Part shown: piece by piece, positions 26,507 through 34,741 of the stretch | How the letters are laid out: each line of letters opens with the position of its first letter | Position numbering within the stretch: position 1 is the stretch's first letter | Assembly: GCF_017313265.1 (NCBI RefSeq) | Contig: NZ_JAFLQZ010000008.1 | Location: forward strand, 1-64,000 | Direction: 5' to 3' | From: Hymenobacter telluris | GTDB lineage: Bacteria; Bacteroidota; Bacteroidia; Cytophagales; Hymenobacteraceae | DNA length: 64,000 nucleotides | Made by a program: the position numbers and the translations under genes | The notes under the pieces: model-generated | Seen by the model: only the letters and a program-made list of their open reading frames with translations | Told to the model about the DNA's origin: nothing | Database searches by the model: none

Positions 26507-26716
26507 AAAGGAAGAGTCAGAGTTTGGGATGGAAAGATAGTCGGATTTAACAGAGACTATCTAGCCGCTTTGCGCCCAGCCCTGGCTTTGCCCCATGCAG
26601 CATTCCGGAACGCTCCGGCTTGCATGGCGGCTATTTCTTGCTGAATGGCTTTGGGTCTGCCTGTTGCGTGCCATCTACTTTGTGGCGTACTGCTTTGGGC
26701 CAATGAGTGATAATGG

Positions 26717-27775
26717 CTAGCCAGCCCGCAGAATAACGTAGAGCGAACCGGCCGATACCACAATCCACAGCACCACACCCAGCACGTAGGGCCTGCTGCC
26801 CACCGACTTCAGCACGCGCCCCGACAGTGCGGCACCAATGAAAAATAAGGTCACTGTAAGGCCTATTTTGGCCAGGCCCACCAGCACGGGTCCGAGTGGT
26901 TTGGCGGCGGGCACGAAAGTGTTGACCAGCATGGCCCCAACAAAACCCAGTATGAAATAGGGAATCTTGATTTTCATGCCCTTCTGTTTGAATAGCAAGG
27001 CCGAACCAACAGACACCGGAATAATCCAGAGGGCACGTGCCAGTTTTACGGTAGTAGCTACTTGCAGGGCCTCGTTGCCGTAAGCAGCAGCAGCTCCCAC
27101 CACCGACGACGTATCGTGGATGGCAATGGCGCACCACAAGCCAAACTGATGCTGCGTGAGGTGCAAAGCATGGCCGATGGGCGGAAAAGTAAAAAGTGCT
27201 ATAACGTTGAGCACGAACACCGTAGCCAAACTAACCGACATGGCCTCGTCGTTGGCCCGCAGAACTGGCCCCACGGCCGCAATAGCCGAGCCTCCGCAAA
27301 TAGCGGTGCCGCACGAAATCAGGTATACTACGTGGCGGCTGAGGCCCAGCCACCGTCCTACGAAATAGCCCAGCAAGAGAGTACCGCCGATAGACGCCAC
27401 CGTGAAAAGCAGTCCCTGTTGTCCCGCCTGTACCGCCACGTGTGCATTCATGCCGAAGCCCAACCCGATAACTGAGAACTGCAATAGCTTAGGGGTGAGA
27501 GACTTGATGTGGGAAGCGAAAGGATTGCCCACTGTTTGCGCCAGCAACAAGCCCAAGGCCAGGGCTACCGGCGGCGAAGCCCAGGGAGTAAGGCAAAACA
27601 ACAGAAGTACCCCGAATGCAACTTGGCGCCAAGTTGGAGCCCATGCAAATACTGTTTGTTTGCCTTGCTGATGAGGTGGCCTGTTGGTTGTGTCAGGAGC
27701 AAGTAGTTGCGCGGACGGTGGTGCTGGAGCTGAAGTGGGCGGCTGAGGAGGAATTTGGCTGGTCGGGAGTACCAT
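26717..27775 (-). CDS. yeiH: YeiH-family (UPF0324) putative sulfate/sulfonate exporter
   Basis: A 352-residue membrane protein with about ten helices after a 45-residue Pro-rich cytoplasmic leader. ISCGTAICGGSAIAAVGPV, AIHDTSSVVGAA and KLARALWIIPV are family hallmarks of UPF0324. The family is described as putative sulfate exporters and is commonly paired with LysR regulators such as YeiE, a sulfite-responsive factor in enterobacteria. A LysR gene sits 128 bases upstream on the same strand. A TAAGTTTG -7 motif and LysR-type boxes precede the gene. Confidence 0.88.
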   Translation of the reverse strand: MVLPTSQIPPQPPTSAPAPPSAQLLAPDTTNRPPHQQGKQTVFAWAPTWRQVAFGVLLLFCLTPWASPPVALALGLLLAQTVGNPFASHIKSLTPKLLQFSVIGLGFGMNAHVAVQAGQQGLLFTVASIGGTLLLGYFVGRWLGLSRHVVYLISCGTAICGGSAIAAVGPVLRANDEAMSVSLATVFVLNVIALFTFPPIGHALHLTQHQFGLWCAIAIHDTSSVVGAAAAYGNEALQVATTVKLARALWIIPVSVGSALLFKQKGMKIKIPYFILGFVGAMLVNTFVPAAKPLGPVLVGLAKIGLTVTLFFIGAALSGRVLKSVGSRPYVLGVVLWIVVSAGSLYVILRAG

Positions 27776-27800
27776 GAAGAAGCAGAGGCAATTACTGTTG

Positions 27801-27873
27801 CAAACTTACAGCCCAGCTTCTTTGTATAGTTATACTTATATGTTATCAGGTATAGCTATTGGTTATCAGGTAT
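27801..27873 (-). promoter_or_regulatory. Candidate LysR-controlled promoter of yeiH
   Basis: On the minus strand TAAGTTTG (27801-27808) matches the Bacteroidota -7 motif TAnnTTTG, about 25 bases from the yeiH start. No -33 TTG is present at the right distance. Instead there is a palindrome GTATA-GT-TATAC (27824-27835) and two exact 12-bp direct repeats GTTATCAGGTAT (27842-27853, 27862-27873) spaced 20 bp apart, two helical turns. This is the layout of an activator-dependent promoter. Confidence 0.55.
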
Positions 27874-27903
27874 GAGGCGGTTGGGTTTGATTTAAGTTAT
27901 GAC

Positions 27904-28815
27904 TTAGCGGGGTTGCTGTAGCTGCTCCTGGGCAAAACTCATAAACCGCTGAGCGGCACGGGTTAGCGGTTGGCCCTGTACCCATACCGCCTCAAACTGC
28001 CGCGACAAGTGCAGCCCCACCACCGGTATTATCTCCAGAATACCGGCGGCCAGTTCCCGGTCCAGCGCCCGCCGCGACACGAAACCCAGCGCATCCGGAG
28101 CAGCTTCGAGGTAGCTTTTGATGGCTTCCGTATTGTCCAGATACATGGCTACGGTTAGGTCGCTGAGCTTGATTTTCTGCGCCCGTAGCGCAAACTCCAG
28201 AATTTCGAGGGTGCCCGAGCCTCGCTCCCGCAGCACCAGTGGATGTGCCAGCGCGCTGGCCAGCGTGCTAGGGGGCGGTGGCGATTGGCTTAGCCGGGCG
28301 CTACGCACGGCTACCAGCTCGTCGGGGAGTAGCAGCTCATAGTGCAGGTCGCGGCTTTTGGTGCGGCCTTCCACAAATCCTACGTCCAACTCACCGCGCA
28401 ACAGGGCATCGGCTACCTGCTCGGAGTTGGCATTGCGCAACGTCAGCTGCACCTGCGGATAGCGGGCCTGAAAAGCGGGCAGCAAGCCAGGCAGGATGTA
28501 TTGGCTGAGGGTAGTGCTGGCCCCCAGGCGCAGGCGGCCGGCGGTTTCGTCGGGGTTGCGCAGGGCCAGCAGCTGGGCGGTGAGCACCTGTTGGGCGGCG
28601 GCTACTGCCTCGGCGTGGGCCCGAAGCAGGCGGCCGGCCTCGGTGAGGGTTACGCGGTTGCCGCGCCGCTCCAGCAGGCGCTGGCTGTACTCGGTTTCCA
28701 GCTCCCGAATATGCTTGGTAACGGCCGGCTGGCTGATAAACAGCTCCTGTCCGGCTTTGGTGAAGCTCAGGTGCCGGGCCACAGCGGCAAATACACGCAA
28801 ACGAAAATCAGACAT
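27904..28815 (-). CDS. LysR-family transcriptional regulator (YeiE-like)
   Basis: A 303-residue LTTR. The N-terminal winged helix-turn-helix covers residues 1-60 (HLSFTKAGQELFISQPAVTKHIRELE), followed by the long linker helix and a two-lobed periplasmic-binding-like effector domain (LGASTTLSQYILPGLL). The adjacent exporter gene makes sulfite, sulfate or a sulfur metabolite the likely effector, by analogy with YeiE/CysB. It lies directly upstream of yeiH on the same strand; the repeats between them are probable binding sites. Confidence 0.92.
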   Translation of the reverse strand: MSDFRLRVFAAVARHLSFTKAGQELFISQPAVTKHIRELETEYSQRLLERRGNRVTLTEAGRLLRAHAEAVAAAQQVLTAQLLALRNPDETAGRLRLGASTTLSQYILPGLLPAFQARYPQVQLTLRNANSEQVADALLRGELDVGFVEGRTKSRDLHYELLLPDELVAVRSARLSQSPPPPSTLASALAHPLVLRERGSGTLEILEFALRAQKIKLSDLTVAMYLDNTEAIKSYLEAAPDALGFVSRRALDRELAAGILEIIPVVGLHLSRQFEAVWVQGQPLTRAAQRFMSFAQEQLQQPR

Positions 28816-28993
28816 GCCGCAAAGTACGCAGAGGTGGCAAGCTAGGCCTAGCCCGGAGCTCGAGAAGCAGCAACGCCAACACCCTTACAGAGCCAAATCA
28901 GTTGGGCGGTATGGCTACCGGCCTACAAGGCAACCGTTACGTGACCGGGGCTACAAATGCCCGCATGGTCTTCGATAATACTGCCCAACCTAG

Positions 28994-29548
28994 TTAAAAT
29001 TCGCTCCGGTCGTACCAGCTGCGCATGCGCCACGGGTCGCCTTTCTGCTTGCGCACCAGCACCAGGCGGGCCGAGCCGGCGCCCTGGAACTGCTGATTGT
29101 CGCGCTGCTCGATGCTAAGCTGGAAAGCCCGGTCCACGTACACCAGCGTATCCGAAAACAGGGTATCGGAGGTAGGCAGGTACTGAGTCCATTGCAGGTT
29201 GGACGTGCGCGCCGCCCGAAACAGCTTGTAGGTGGTGGCTATTTCCACGTCGCGGTTCCAGGTACGGTCCACGTTGGCCACAAAATCCCGAAACGTGAAG
29301 CTGAAACGCCGGTCCAGCAGCTGGCCGTAGAGCGTGGAATCGCGCAGTTGATAAGCACTGCGGAACCTATCAAAGAAGCCGCGGACCGTTACGGGGTTGC
29401 CCAGCAGCTGGTTGGGGTCGGTGGGCATGTCGTCCAGGCCAGGGGCGAAGGGGTTGCAGCCCGCCAGGATAGCGCCCACAGCCAAACTGGCCCCCAGCAC
29501 GCGCAGATGGTTGTTGGCAGACGACGACGGGAGTGGGTCAGCGGGCAT
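28994..29548 (-). CDS. Small lipoprotein, NTF2-like in appearance
   Basis: 184 residues with a signal peptide ending LAGC, so a lipoprotein. The mature part begins with a FFDRFRSAYQLRDSTLYGQLL helix pair followed by RFSFTFRDF and repeated strands, and ends WRMRSWYDRSEF; this helix-then-sheet layout resembles NTF2-like/SnoaL domains. No enzyme motif is evident. The next upstream gene (29674) has similar size, architecture and a similar ending, suggesting an ancient duplication. Confidence 0.75.
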   Translation of the reverse strand: MPADPLPSSSANNHLRVLGASLAVGAILAGCNPFAPGLDDMPTDPNQLLGNPVTVRGFFDRFRSAYQLRDSTLYGQLLDRRFSFTFRDFVANVDRTWNRDVEIATTYKLFRAARTSNLQWTQYLPTSDTLFSDTLVYVDRAFQLSIEQRDNQQFQGAGSARLVLVRKQKGDPWRMRSWYDRSEF

Positions 29549-29673
29549 GAGTGAAGTCAGCAGTCCAGCTAAAGTATTTAAAAATGAAGAATTTATATAG
29601 GATTTTGCAGGTTTTCTCGTCGTATTGAGCCGCCAGAGCGAGTCAGGCAGTCACTCGGTTAAGAGGAGCGCGC

Positions 29674-30297
29674 CTAGTTACGGATGAAATACTTCTTCAA
29701 GTCCGTCCAGCTTAGCGCAGTAGAGGTACGTTGGTCGCGCCAGCCGGCTATTTTCCATTCGTTGTTTCGGCGCCGAACCAGCAGGCGAATGTTGCCTTCC
29801 AGCAGCGTTGCTTTGAACGCCGTATCTGTTTGCACGATGCGCAGCTGATACAGCGCCGACACCTCCGCCGAATCGGCCGTGAAAAATTGGTCGCGGCGGC
29901 CCGACAGGGTGAGCTGGTTTTGGGGCGAAGCAGAAGAACGGCGGCGCAGGCTGGTGAGGTAGTCGCGCTCCTCACTCACGCTCCAGTTGGCAAACAGGCT
30001 GGCGGCCGTGCCGGCCGAAGTAGGGTCGGGCACGAAGCGGTACTGCGGACCGCTGAAGCTCCGCTCGTAGTTCACCACGTTCAGCGTTTGTACGGCCGTA
30101 GTGAAGTTGGTAAGGAGAATGTCAATCTGGGTGGGGGCCAGGTAGTCACTGGCAGCATCCGGCGTTTCGGGCTCGCGCAAGCTGAAGCAGAAAGGAAGCA
30201 GCCCCAGCCACAACAGCGCATACGGCCAGCTGCTGTCCAACCGGCACCACCTACGTGCAGCTTCGGCTGCAACCGGTTTCCTACGAGATAAAGCCAT
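29674..30297 (-). CDS. Membrane-anchored protein, related in layout to 28994
   Basis: 207 residues. One N-terminal hydrophobic helix (SWPYALLWLGLLPFCFSL) is either an uncleaved anchor or a signal peptide. Then ILLTNFTTAVQTLNVVNYERSF, strand-rich RIVQTDTAFKATLLEGNIRLLVRR, and the ending EWKIAGWRDQR, which mirrors the C-terminus of the neighbour (PWRMRSWYDR). Function unknown. Same strand as 28994 with 125 bases between; divergent from the large gene at 30536. Confidence 0.72.
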   Translation of the reverse strand: MALSRRKPVAAEAARRWCRLDSSWPYALLWLGLLPFCFSLREPETPDAASDYLAPTQIDILLTNFTTAVQTLNVVNYERSFSGPQYRFVPDPTSAGTAASLFANWSVSEERDYLTSLRRRSSASPQNQLTLSGRRDQFFTADSAEVSALYQLRIVQTDTAFKATLLEGNIRLLVRRRNNEWKIAGWRDQRTSTALSWTDLKKYFIRN

Positions 30298-30478
30298 GGC
30301 CTGAAGATAAACAGATTCGTTGGCAGAGCGCGCTTCGGCCGTTGAAGAAGCGGTTCAAGCGCCGTAACATCGGCAGCAGGTGAAGCGCACCGGAGCCCCT
30401 CGTGTGCGGACAGTGGGTGCCAGGGAAACAGCCGGCGAAAATAGGCCTTGGACGAGTTTCGTCGTATGAGACTACAGA

Positions 30479-30511
30479 TTGCCACCACCTGCTGCCGAAT
30501 ACCTATTTTTG
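30479..30511 (+). promoter_or_regulatory. Bacteroidota-type promoter for the gene at 30536
   Basis: TTG (30479-30481) lies 22 bases before TATTTTTG (30504-30511), matching the -33 TTG / -7 TAnnTTTG pattern of the Bacteroidota primary sigma factor. The predicted start of transcription falls about 18 bases before the ATG. Confidence 0.45.
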
Positions 30512-30535
30512 CCGCCCTCCCTCCGGCACTGCCGT

Positions 30536-33274
30536 ATGTCCAAAAAGCTACTTGCCTTTCTGACTGCCCTCTTGCTGCTGGCGGCCCTGGCCTCCTACGT
30601 GTACTACCGGCGCACCATTGCGGCCGTGCCCGTTGATCCGTGGGCGCTGGTACCCGACGATGCCGTGCTGGTAACCGCCACCCGCGACCATCCCATGCTG
30701 GTGCGCCACCTCAAGGAAACCCAACTCTGGGACAACCTGCTGGCCGTGCGCTACTTTGAAGCCTTGCAGGACAATGTGGCTCTGGTGGATAGCCTGACGG
30801 GTGGGCGTAAGGTGGTAGAACGTTTTCTGGGGCGCAAAAACGTGCTGATGTCCATGCACGTCACCCAGCCCAACCAGTTCGACTTGCTGCTGCAAGTGCC
30901 CATCCTGAGCGTGCGAGAATACCGGCTGGTGCGCAGCCTCACCGATGCGCTTGCCCGCGACGCACACTTCCAGGTAACCACCCGCGACTACGAAGGCACG
31001 GTCCTGACGCAAATAAACGAAACGGGTACCGGCCGGGGCGTTACGTTTTTCAACTACCGCAACCACTTGCTGGTGAGCACCAGCCCCGCCTTGGTAGAGG
31101 CCGTGGTGCGGCGTGTAGCGGGCCCTGCCCAACCCACCGTAGCCGCCGAGTTCCAAAGCACCGAGTTCTTTCGGCTGCGCGACGTGGACGCTACGCTGCT
31201 CGTAAACTACCGCCGCTTGCCGCAACTGCTGGGCGTGTTTTTCCGGCGAGAATTGGTGCCGGATATCGGGGCAGTTACCAGCTTGGCCCGCAATGGCCAA
31301 CTGGAAATGAAATTGGTGGGCAACAAGATGGTGTTCAAAGGCTTTGCCAATCCGGAAACAGCTGCCGGCAGCCTGCACGAGCAACTGCGCGGGCAACCCG
31401 CCCAGCGCCTGCGCATGGCCGACGTGCTGAGTTTACGCACTGCCTTGCTGGTACACCTGAGCGTAGGCCGGGTGGAAGCACTACGCGGCCCCCGCCGCCC
31501 GCCCGCTGCTCCGGATACAGTGGCCGTCGGTATCAATCCGCTGCTCGATAGTCTGGCGGCAGGGCTGGGGCAGGAGGTGGCTATGTGTTACCTCACGCAG
31601 TCGTCGGCGCGGGTAAGCCCGGTGCGGCTGGCGCTGGCGTGGTGCCCGCAGCCGGCGCGGCAGGCGTTGTTGCTGGGCCAGCTGCGGCGGGCCGTGGGCG
31701 CCAGTCCAGCTTTCGAGCGGGTGGGGCCTTATCAGTTATATACCACCGGAGTGCCCGAACTGCCCGCGCAACTGCTGGGGCCTTTGTTTGCGGGTTTCCG
31801 GCAGCCGGTAGTGGCGGTGGTTGGCAACTACCTGGTGTTCGGGGAAGACGCCGCCGGCCTGCGCCAGCTCCTGACCGATGTGGCCGCCGGCGAGGTGTGG
31901 GCCCGCTCGCCTACGCAGGTGGCTTTCTTGCAGGAAGCCCAGCCCCTGGCTCGGCTGCGGGTGATAGTGGATACGCGCAATGCCTGGAATCTGCTGCTGC
32001 GGGGGTTGGTAGAAGAGCGGCGGGCCGGGCTGCTGCGCAATGAAGTGTTGTTCAAGCGCTTCCCGCAGATAGCCTTGCAGTTTGTGCCCGCCAGCAACGA
32101 AGTAGAAACCGGCGCCCAATACTTCACCGAGCTGATTTTGCGCCACCCGGCGGTGGGGCCGGCCGTGGCGCAAACGCAAGGCGCCAATGGAACTGGGGCG
32201 GTGCTTACTTTCAAAACGCCTCTCAGCAGCGCGCCCATGCTGGTGCCGGTAGGGGCCACGCGCTCCGGCGTGTTGGTGCAGGACGCCGCCCAGGTGTTGC
32301 ACTATGTCACGCCCGAAAACGCCGTAGCCTGGTCCGACTCGTTGCCGGGGCCGTTGATTGGCAGTATGCAGCGGCGTACGGTGGCCGGGCAGCCGGGGTA
32401 TCTGCTGGCTACTGCCGGGCAGCTACACTGGCTGAACGTGTCCGGCCGGTCGGCGCCTAATTTCCCGCTCAACCTACCCGATTCGGTGCAGGCTACCGCC
32501 CTGAGCGTGTCACCAGCCAGTAACGACAAAACACCGCCGCGGCTGCTGGTAACGGGTGGCGGCGGCAACCTATTTCTTTACGATACCAACGGCAACGCCT
32601 ACCCCGGCTGGCAGCCCCGCCGCTTCGATTTCAACTTGGCCGCGCCGCCTTTGTACCTGACTGTAGGCAACCGCGACGTGATAGTGGTGCTGCTTGAAAA
32701 CGGCTACGTGTATGCCTGCGACCTGCAAGGTGGGGTGTATCCTGGCTTCCCCATCAGTGTGGGGGCGCGGCTGCAAAGCACCGCCCTGGCCGAAACGGGC
32801 GCAACGCTGGGCCGCACCCGCCTGACGGTGGTCAATCAGCACGGCGAGCGAATTACGTTTTCGTTGGCGGGAGAGGTGCTGAGCCGAGCCCGCGTGGCCA
32901 CCTGGAGCCGTACTTCGGTGTTTCGGTTGGTGCCCGACCAGCGCCAGCGCGGTTACGTGGTTAGCCGGGAAGAAGGCGGCCAGTACGATTTGTTCGACCC
33001 CACGGGCCGCCGCCTGCTGAGCCGGAAGTTTCTGACCTCGGCGCCAAAGTCCACCCAGTTTTTCGACTTCGATGCTGCCCGGCGCTACTACGTGGTTACC
33101 GAAACCGGCCCGCGCCAGGCGTATATCTACAACCAGCAAAGCCAGCTGCTGGGCGGGCAGCCGTTTGAAAGCAGCGCCCCCACCATAGGGCTGGAATACG
33201 ATGCCTCCAACAAAATCTACCACCTCTACCGCACCGTAGATACGGAGCTGCGCCGCACGGATGTGAAGTGGTAG
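30536..33274 (+). CDS. Large membrane-anchored protein with C-terminal beta-propeller
   Basis: A 912-residue protein. An N-terminal helix (LLAFLTALLLLAALASYVYY) anchors it with the bulk outside the cytoplasm. The first about 550 residues resemble DUF3352-type domains (WALVPDDAVLVTATRDHP). From about residue 600 there are propeller-like repeats with GNLFLYDTNGNAYPGWQ, GYVYACDLQGGVYPGFP and a similar later unit. Function unknown; Bacteroidota genomes carry related uncharacterised proteins. ATG 30536 gives the anchor helix directly. The last codons GTG AAG TGG TAG (...DVKW) already belong to repeat locus B. Confidence 0.8.
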   Translation: MSKKLLAFLTALLLLAALASYVYYRRTIAAVPVDPWALVPDDAVLVTATRDHPMLVRHLKETQLWDNLLAVRYFEALQDNVALVDSLTGGRKVVERFLGRKNVLMSMHVTQPNQFDLLLQVPILSVREYRLVRSLTDALARDAHFQVTTRDYEGTVLTQINETGTGRGVTFFNYRNHLLVSTSPALVEAVVRRVAGPAQPTVAAEFQSTEFFRLRDVDATLLVNYRRLPQLLGVFFRRELVPDIGAVTSLARNGQLEMKLVGNKMVFKGFANPETAAGSLHEQLRGQPAQRLRMADVLSLRTALLVHLSVGRVEALRGPRRPPAAPDTVAVGINPLLDSLAAGLGQEVAMCYLTQSSARVSPVRLALAWCPQPARQALLLGQLRRAVGASPAFERVGPYQLYTTGVPELPAQLLGPLFAGFRQPVVAVVGNYLVFGEDAAGLRQLLTDVAAGEVWARSPTQVAFLQEAQPLARLRVIVDTRNAWNLLLRGLVEERRAGLLRNEVLFKRFPQIALQFVPASNEVETGAQYFTELILRHPAVGPAVAQTQGANGTGAVLTFKTPLSSAPMLVPVGATRSGVLVQDAAQVLHYVTPENAVAWSDSLPGPLIGSMQRRTVAGQPGYLLATAGQLHWLNVSGRSAPNFPLNLPDSVQATALSVSPASNDKTPPRLLVTGGGGNLFLYDTNGNAYPGWQPRRFDFNLAAPPLYLTVGNRDVIVVLLENGYVYACDLQGGVYPGFPISVGARLQSTALAETGATLGRTRLTVVNQHGERITFSLAGEVLSRARVATWSRTSVFRLVPDQRQRGYVVSREEGGQYDLFDPTGRRLLSRKFLTSAPKSTQFFDFDAARRYYVVTETGPRQAYIYNQQSQLLGGQPFESSAPTIGLEYDASNKIYHLYRTVDTELRRTDVKW

Positions 33275-33441
33275 AAGGTGGAATAGTGAGGTGGTGAGGT
33301 GGTGAAGTGGTGAAGTGGTGAGTTTGACGTTCTGCCGGCGCCACTTGCGCAGATGGAACGTCAAACTCACCACTTCACCACCTCACTACTTCACCACCTC
33401 ACCACTTCACCACCTCACTACTTCACCACCTCACTATTTCA
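33263..33441. repeat. GTGARRTG-type inverted-repeat element, locus B
   Basis: The longest example. Perfect 24-bp arms 33309-33332 and 33356-33379 extend imperfectly through runs of GTGAAGTG/GTGAGGTG octamers to about 33263 on the left and 33441 on the right. The minus-strand core GCGCAAGTGGCGCCGGCAG matches loci A and D. The left end provides the last three codons and stop of the gene at 30536; the right end provides the TGA of corA. Confidence 0.9.
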
Positions 33442-34629
33442 CCTATTCGTGAGCCAGCCCTTGCGGTAGAAGTAATAGATTTGTCCAATTACCATGAGGC
33501 CCATAAGGGTGAGCACACCGGGGTAGCCCCAGGGCTGGTACAGCTCCGGCATGTTGGCGGGGTTGGGACCGGGCGGCGGGGCTTCGCGCGAGAAGTTCAT
33601 ACCGTACACGCCCGCCACGAAGCTCAAGGGAATGAAAATCGAGCTGATGATGGTCAGCACTTTCATCACCTCGTTCATGCGGTTGCTTTGGTTGGACATG
33701 TACAAATCCACGAGGCTGCTCACCGATTCGCGGTAGGTTTCGGCTAGCTCCAGGGCCTGAATGGCGTGGTCGTAACTGTCGCGGAAGTACATCTTCATTT
33801 CCTCCGATACTACCTCGTCGGGCTGGCGCAGGATTTCGGCAATCTTCTCCCGCTCGGGATACACCAGGCGCCGGAAGCGGATAATATCCTTCTTCACTCG
33901 CAGAATCCGGTTGAGCACCCGGCGGTCGGGGCGGTCCTGCAAAATCCGGTCTTCCAGCTTCTCGATGTAGTCGCCGATGGCGGCCATGGTGGGATAGTAG
34001 TGGTCGAGCACCACGTCGGTAATGGCGTAGGCGAGGTAGAGCGGCGGCTTGCGGGTGAGCTGGCTGAAGCCGGAGCGAATCCGCTGGCGCACCGTGTTCA
34101 GGCAGTCATGGTAGTCATCCTGAAAGGTGAGGACGTAGTTGGGGCCGGTGAACAAGGAAAGCTGGTCGTCGTCGATTTCCAGCAGCGTAGTAAACTCGGT
34201 CATGCGCGACACCAGAAACAGGCGATTGTCATCGAACACGTCCACCTTGGCCCGCTGGTAGTCGCCCAGCACGTCTTCCATCTGAAGTGGGTGCAACTGA
34301 AAATCGTCGATGAGGCGCTGCATCAGGGGCAGGTCGTCGTAGCCGCGCACGTCAATCCAGTGGCGCAGTTCGGGGTGGGCCCGGAACTCGGTCAGCAGCT
34401 CGTCGTAGCTGGCGTACTCGTTTTCGGTGTAGTGCTGCTCGTCGAAGGAAAGCAAAAACAGCCGCGGCTTGTACGAGCCCTCCCGGATAGTGAGCGTGCC
34501 GGGGCGGTTGCCCACCTGCTGCTCACGGGCCAGCTGCGTAGCTGACCGGTCGGCTACCGAGGAAAGATTTTGTTCGTCGGGAACTGGTTTCTGCTCAACC
34601 AGCTGATCGGAGGGGGAAGAAGAAGCCAT
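33439..34629 (-). CDS. corA: CorA-family magnesium/cobalt transporter
   Basis: A 396-residue CorA-type channel. A large cytoplasmic N-terminal domain (RHWIDVRGYDDLPLMQRLIDDFQLHPLQMEDVL) and a long stalk helix (LEDRILQ...) precede two C-terminal membrane helices. The selectivity motif YGMNF sits at the end of TM1. The loop between helices (SREAPPPGPNPANMPEL) is typical. It would move Mg2+ or Co2+ across the inner membrane as a pentamer. ATG 34629 is used; the frame stays open to 35010 only as a shadow of the divergent flippase gene. Confidence 0.94.
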   Translation of the reverse strand: MASSSPSDQLVEQKPVPDEQNLSSVADRSATQLAREQQVGNRPGTLTIREGSYKPRLFLLSFDEQHYTENEYASYDELLTEFRAHPELRHWIDVRGYDDLPLMQRLIDDFQLHPLQMEDVLGDYQRAKVDVFDDNRLFLVSRMTEFTTLLEIDDDQLSLFTGPNYVLTFQDDYHDCLNTVRQRIRSGFSQLTRKPPLYLAYAITDVVLDHYYPTMAAIGDYIEKLEDRILQDRPDRRVLNRILRVKKDIIRFRRLVYPEREKIAEILRQPDEVVSEEMKMYFRDSYDHAIQALELAETYRESVSSLVDLYMSNQSNRMNEVMKVLTIISSIFIPLSFVAGVYGMNFSREAPPPGPNPANMPELYQPWGYPGVLTLMGLMVIGQIYYFYRKGWLTNR

Positions 34630-34727
34630 AGAAGCATTGAAAGCCCTGAAAGGTACGGCGCAGGCGGCAACCGCAGCTGTGGTGGGTGGCAGAGGTAGCC
34701 GTAGGCAAGAGGCGCAGGAAAGTCCGC

Positions 34728-34735
34728 TACTTTTG
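34728..34735 (+). promoter_or_regulatory. -7 type promoter motif next to the flippase start
   Basis: TACTTTTG matches TAnnTTTG and ends 6 bases before ATG 34742, so transcription would begin at or next to the start codon (possible leaderless mRNA). No clear -33 TTG is visible. Confidence 0.3.
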
Positions 34736-34741
34736 CCCCCG

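Noticed and set aside
26507..26716. Open frame on the minus strand with a basic C-terminus between the permease and yeiH
   Set aside because: Runs out of frame from yeiH coding sequence, has no start of its own in the gap and no recognised motif; may be a decayed remnant but cannot be supported.
33285..33435. Octamer runs considered as a CRISPR array
   Set aside because: Units are 8 bp, contiguous and inverted around a core, with no spacers and no cas genes.
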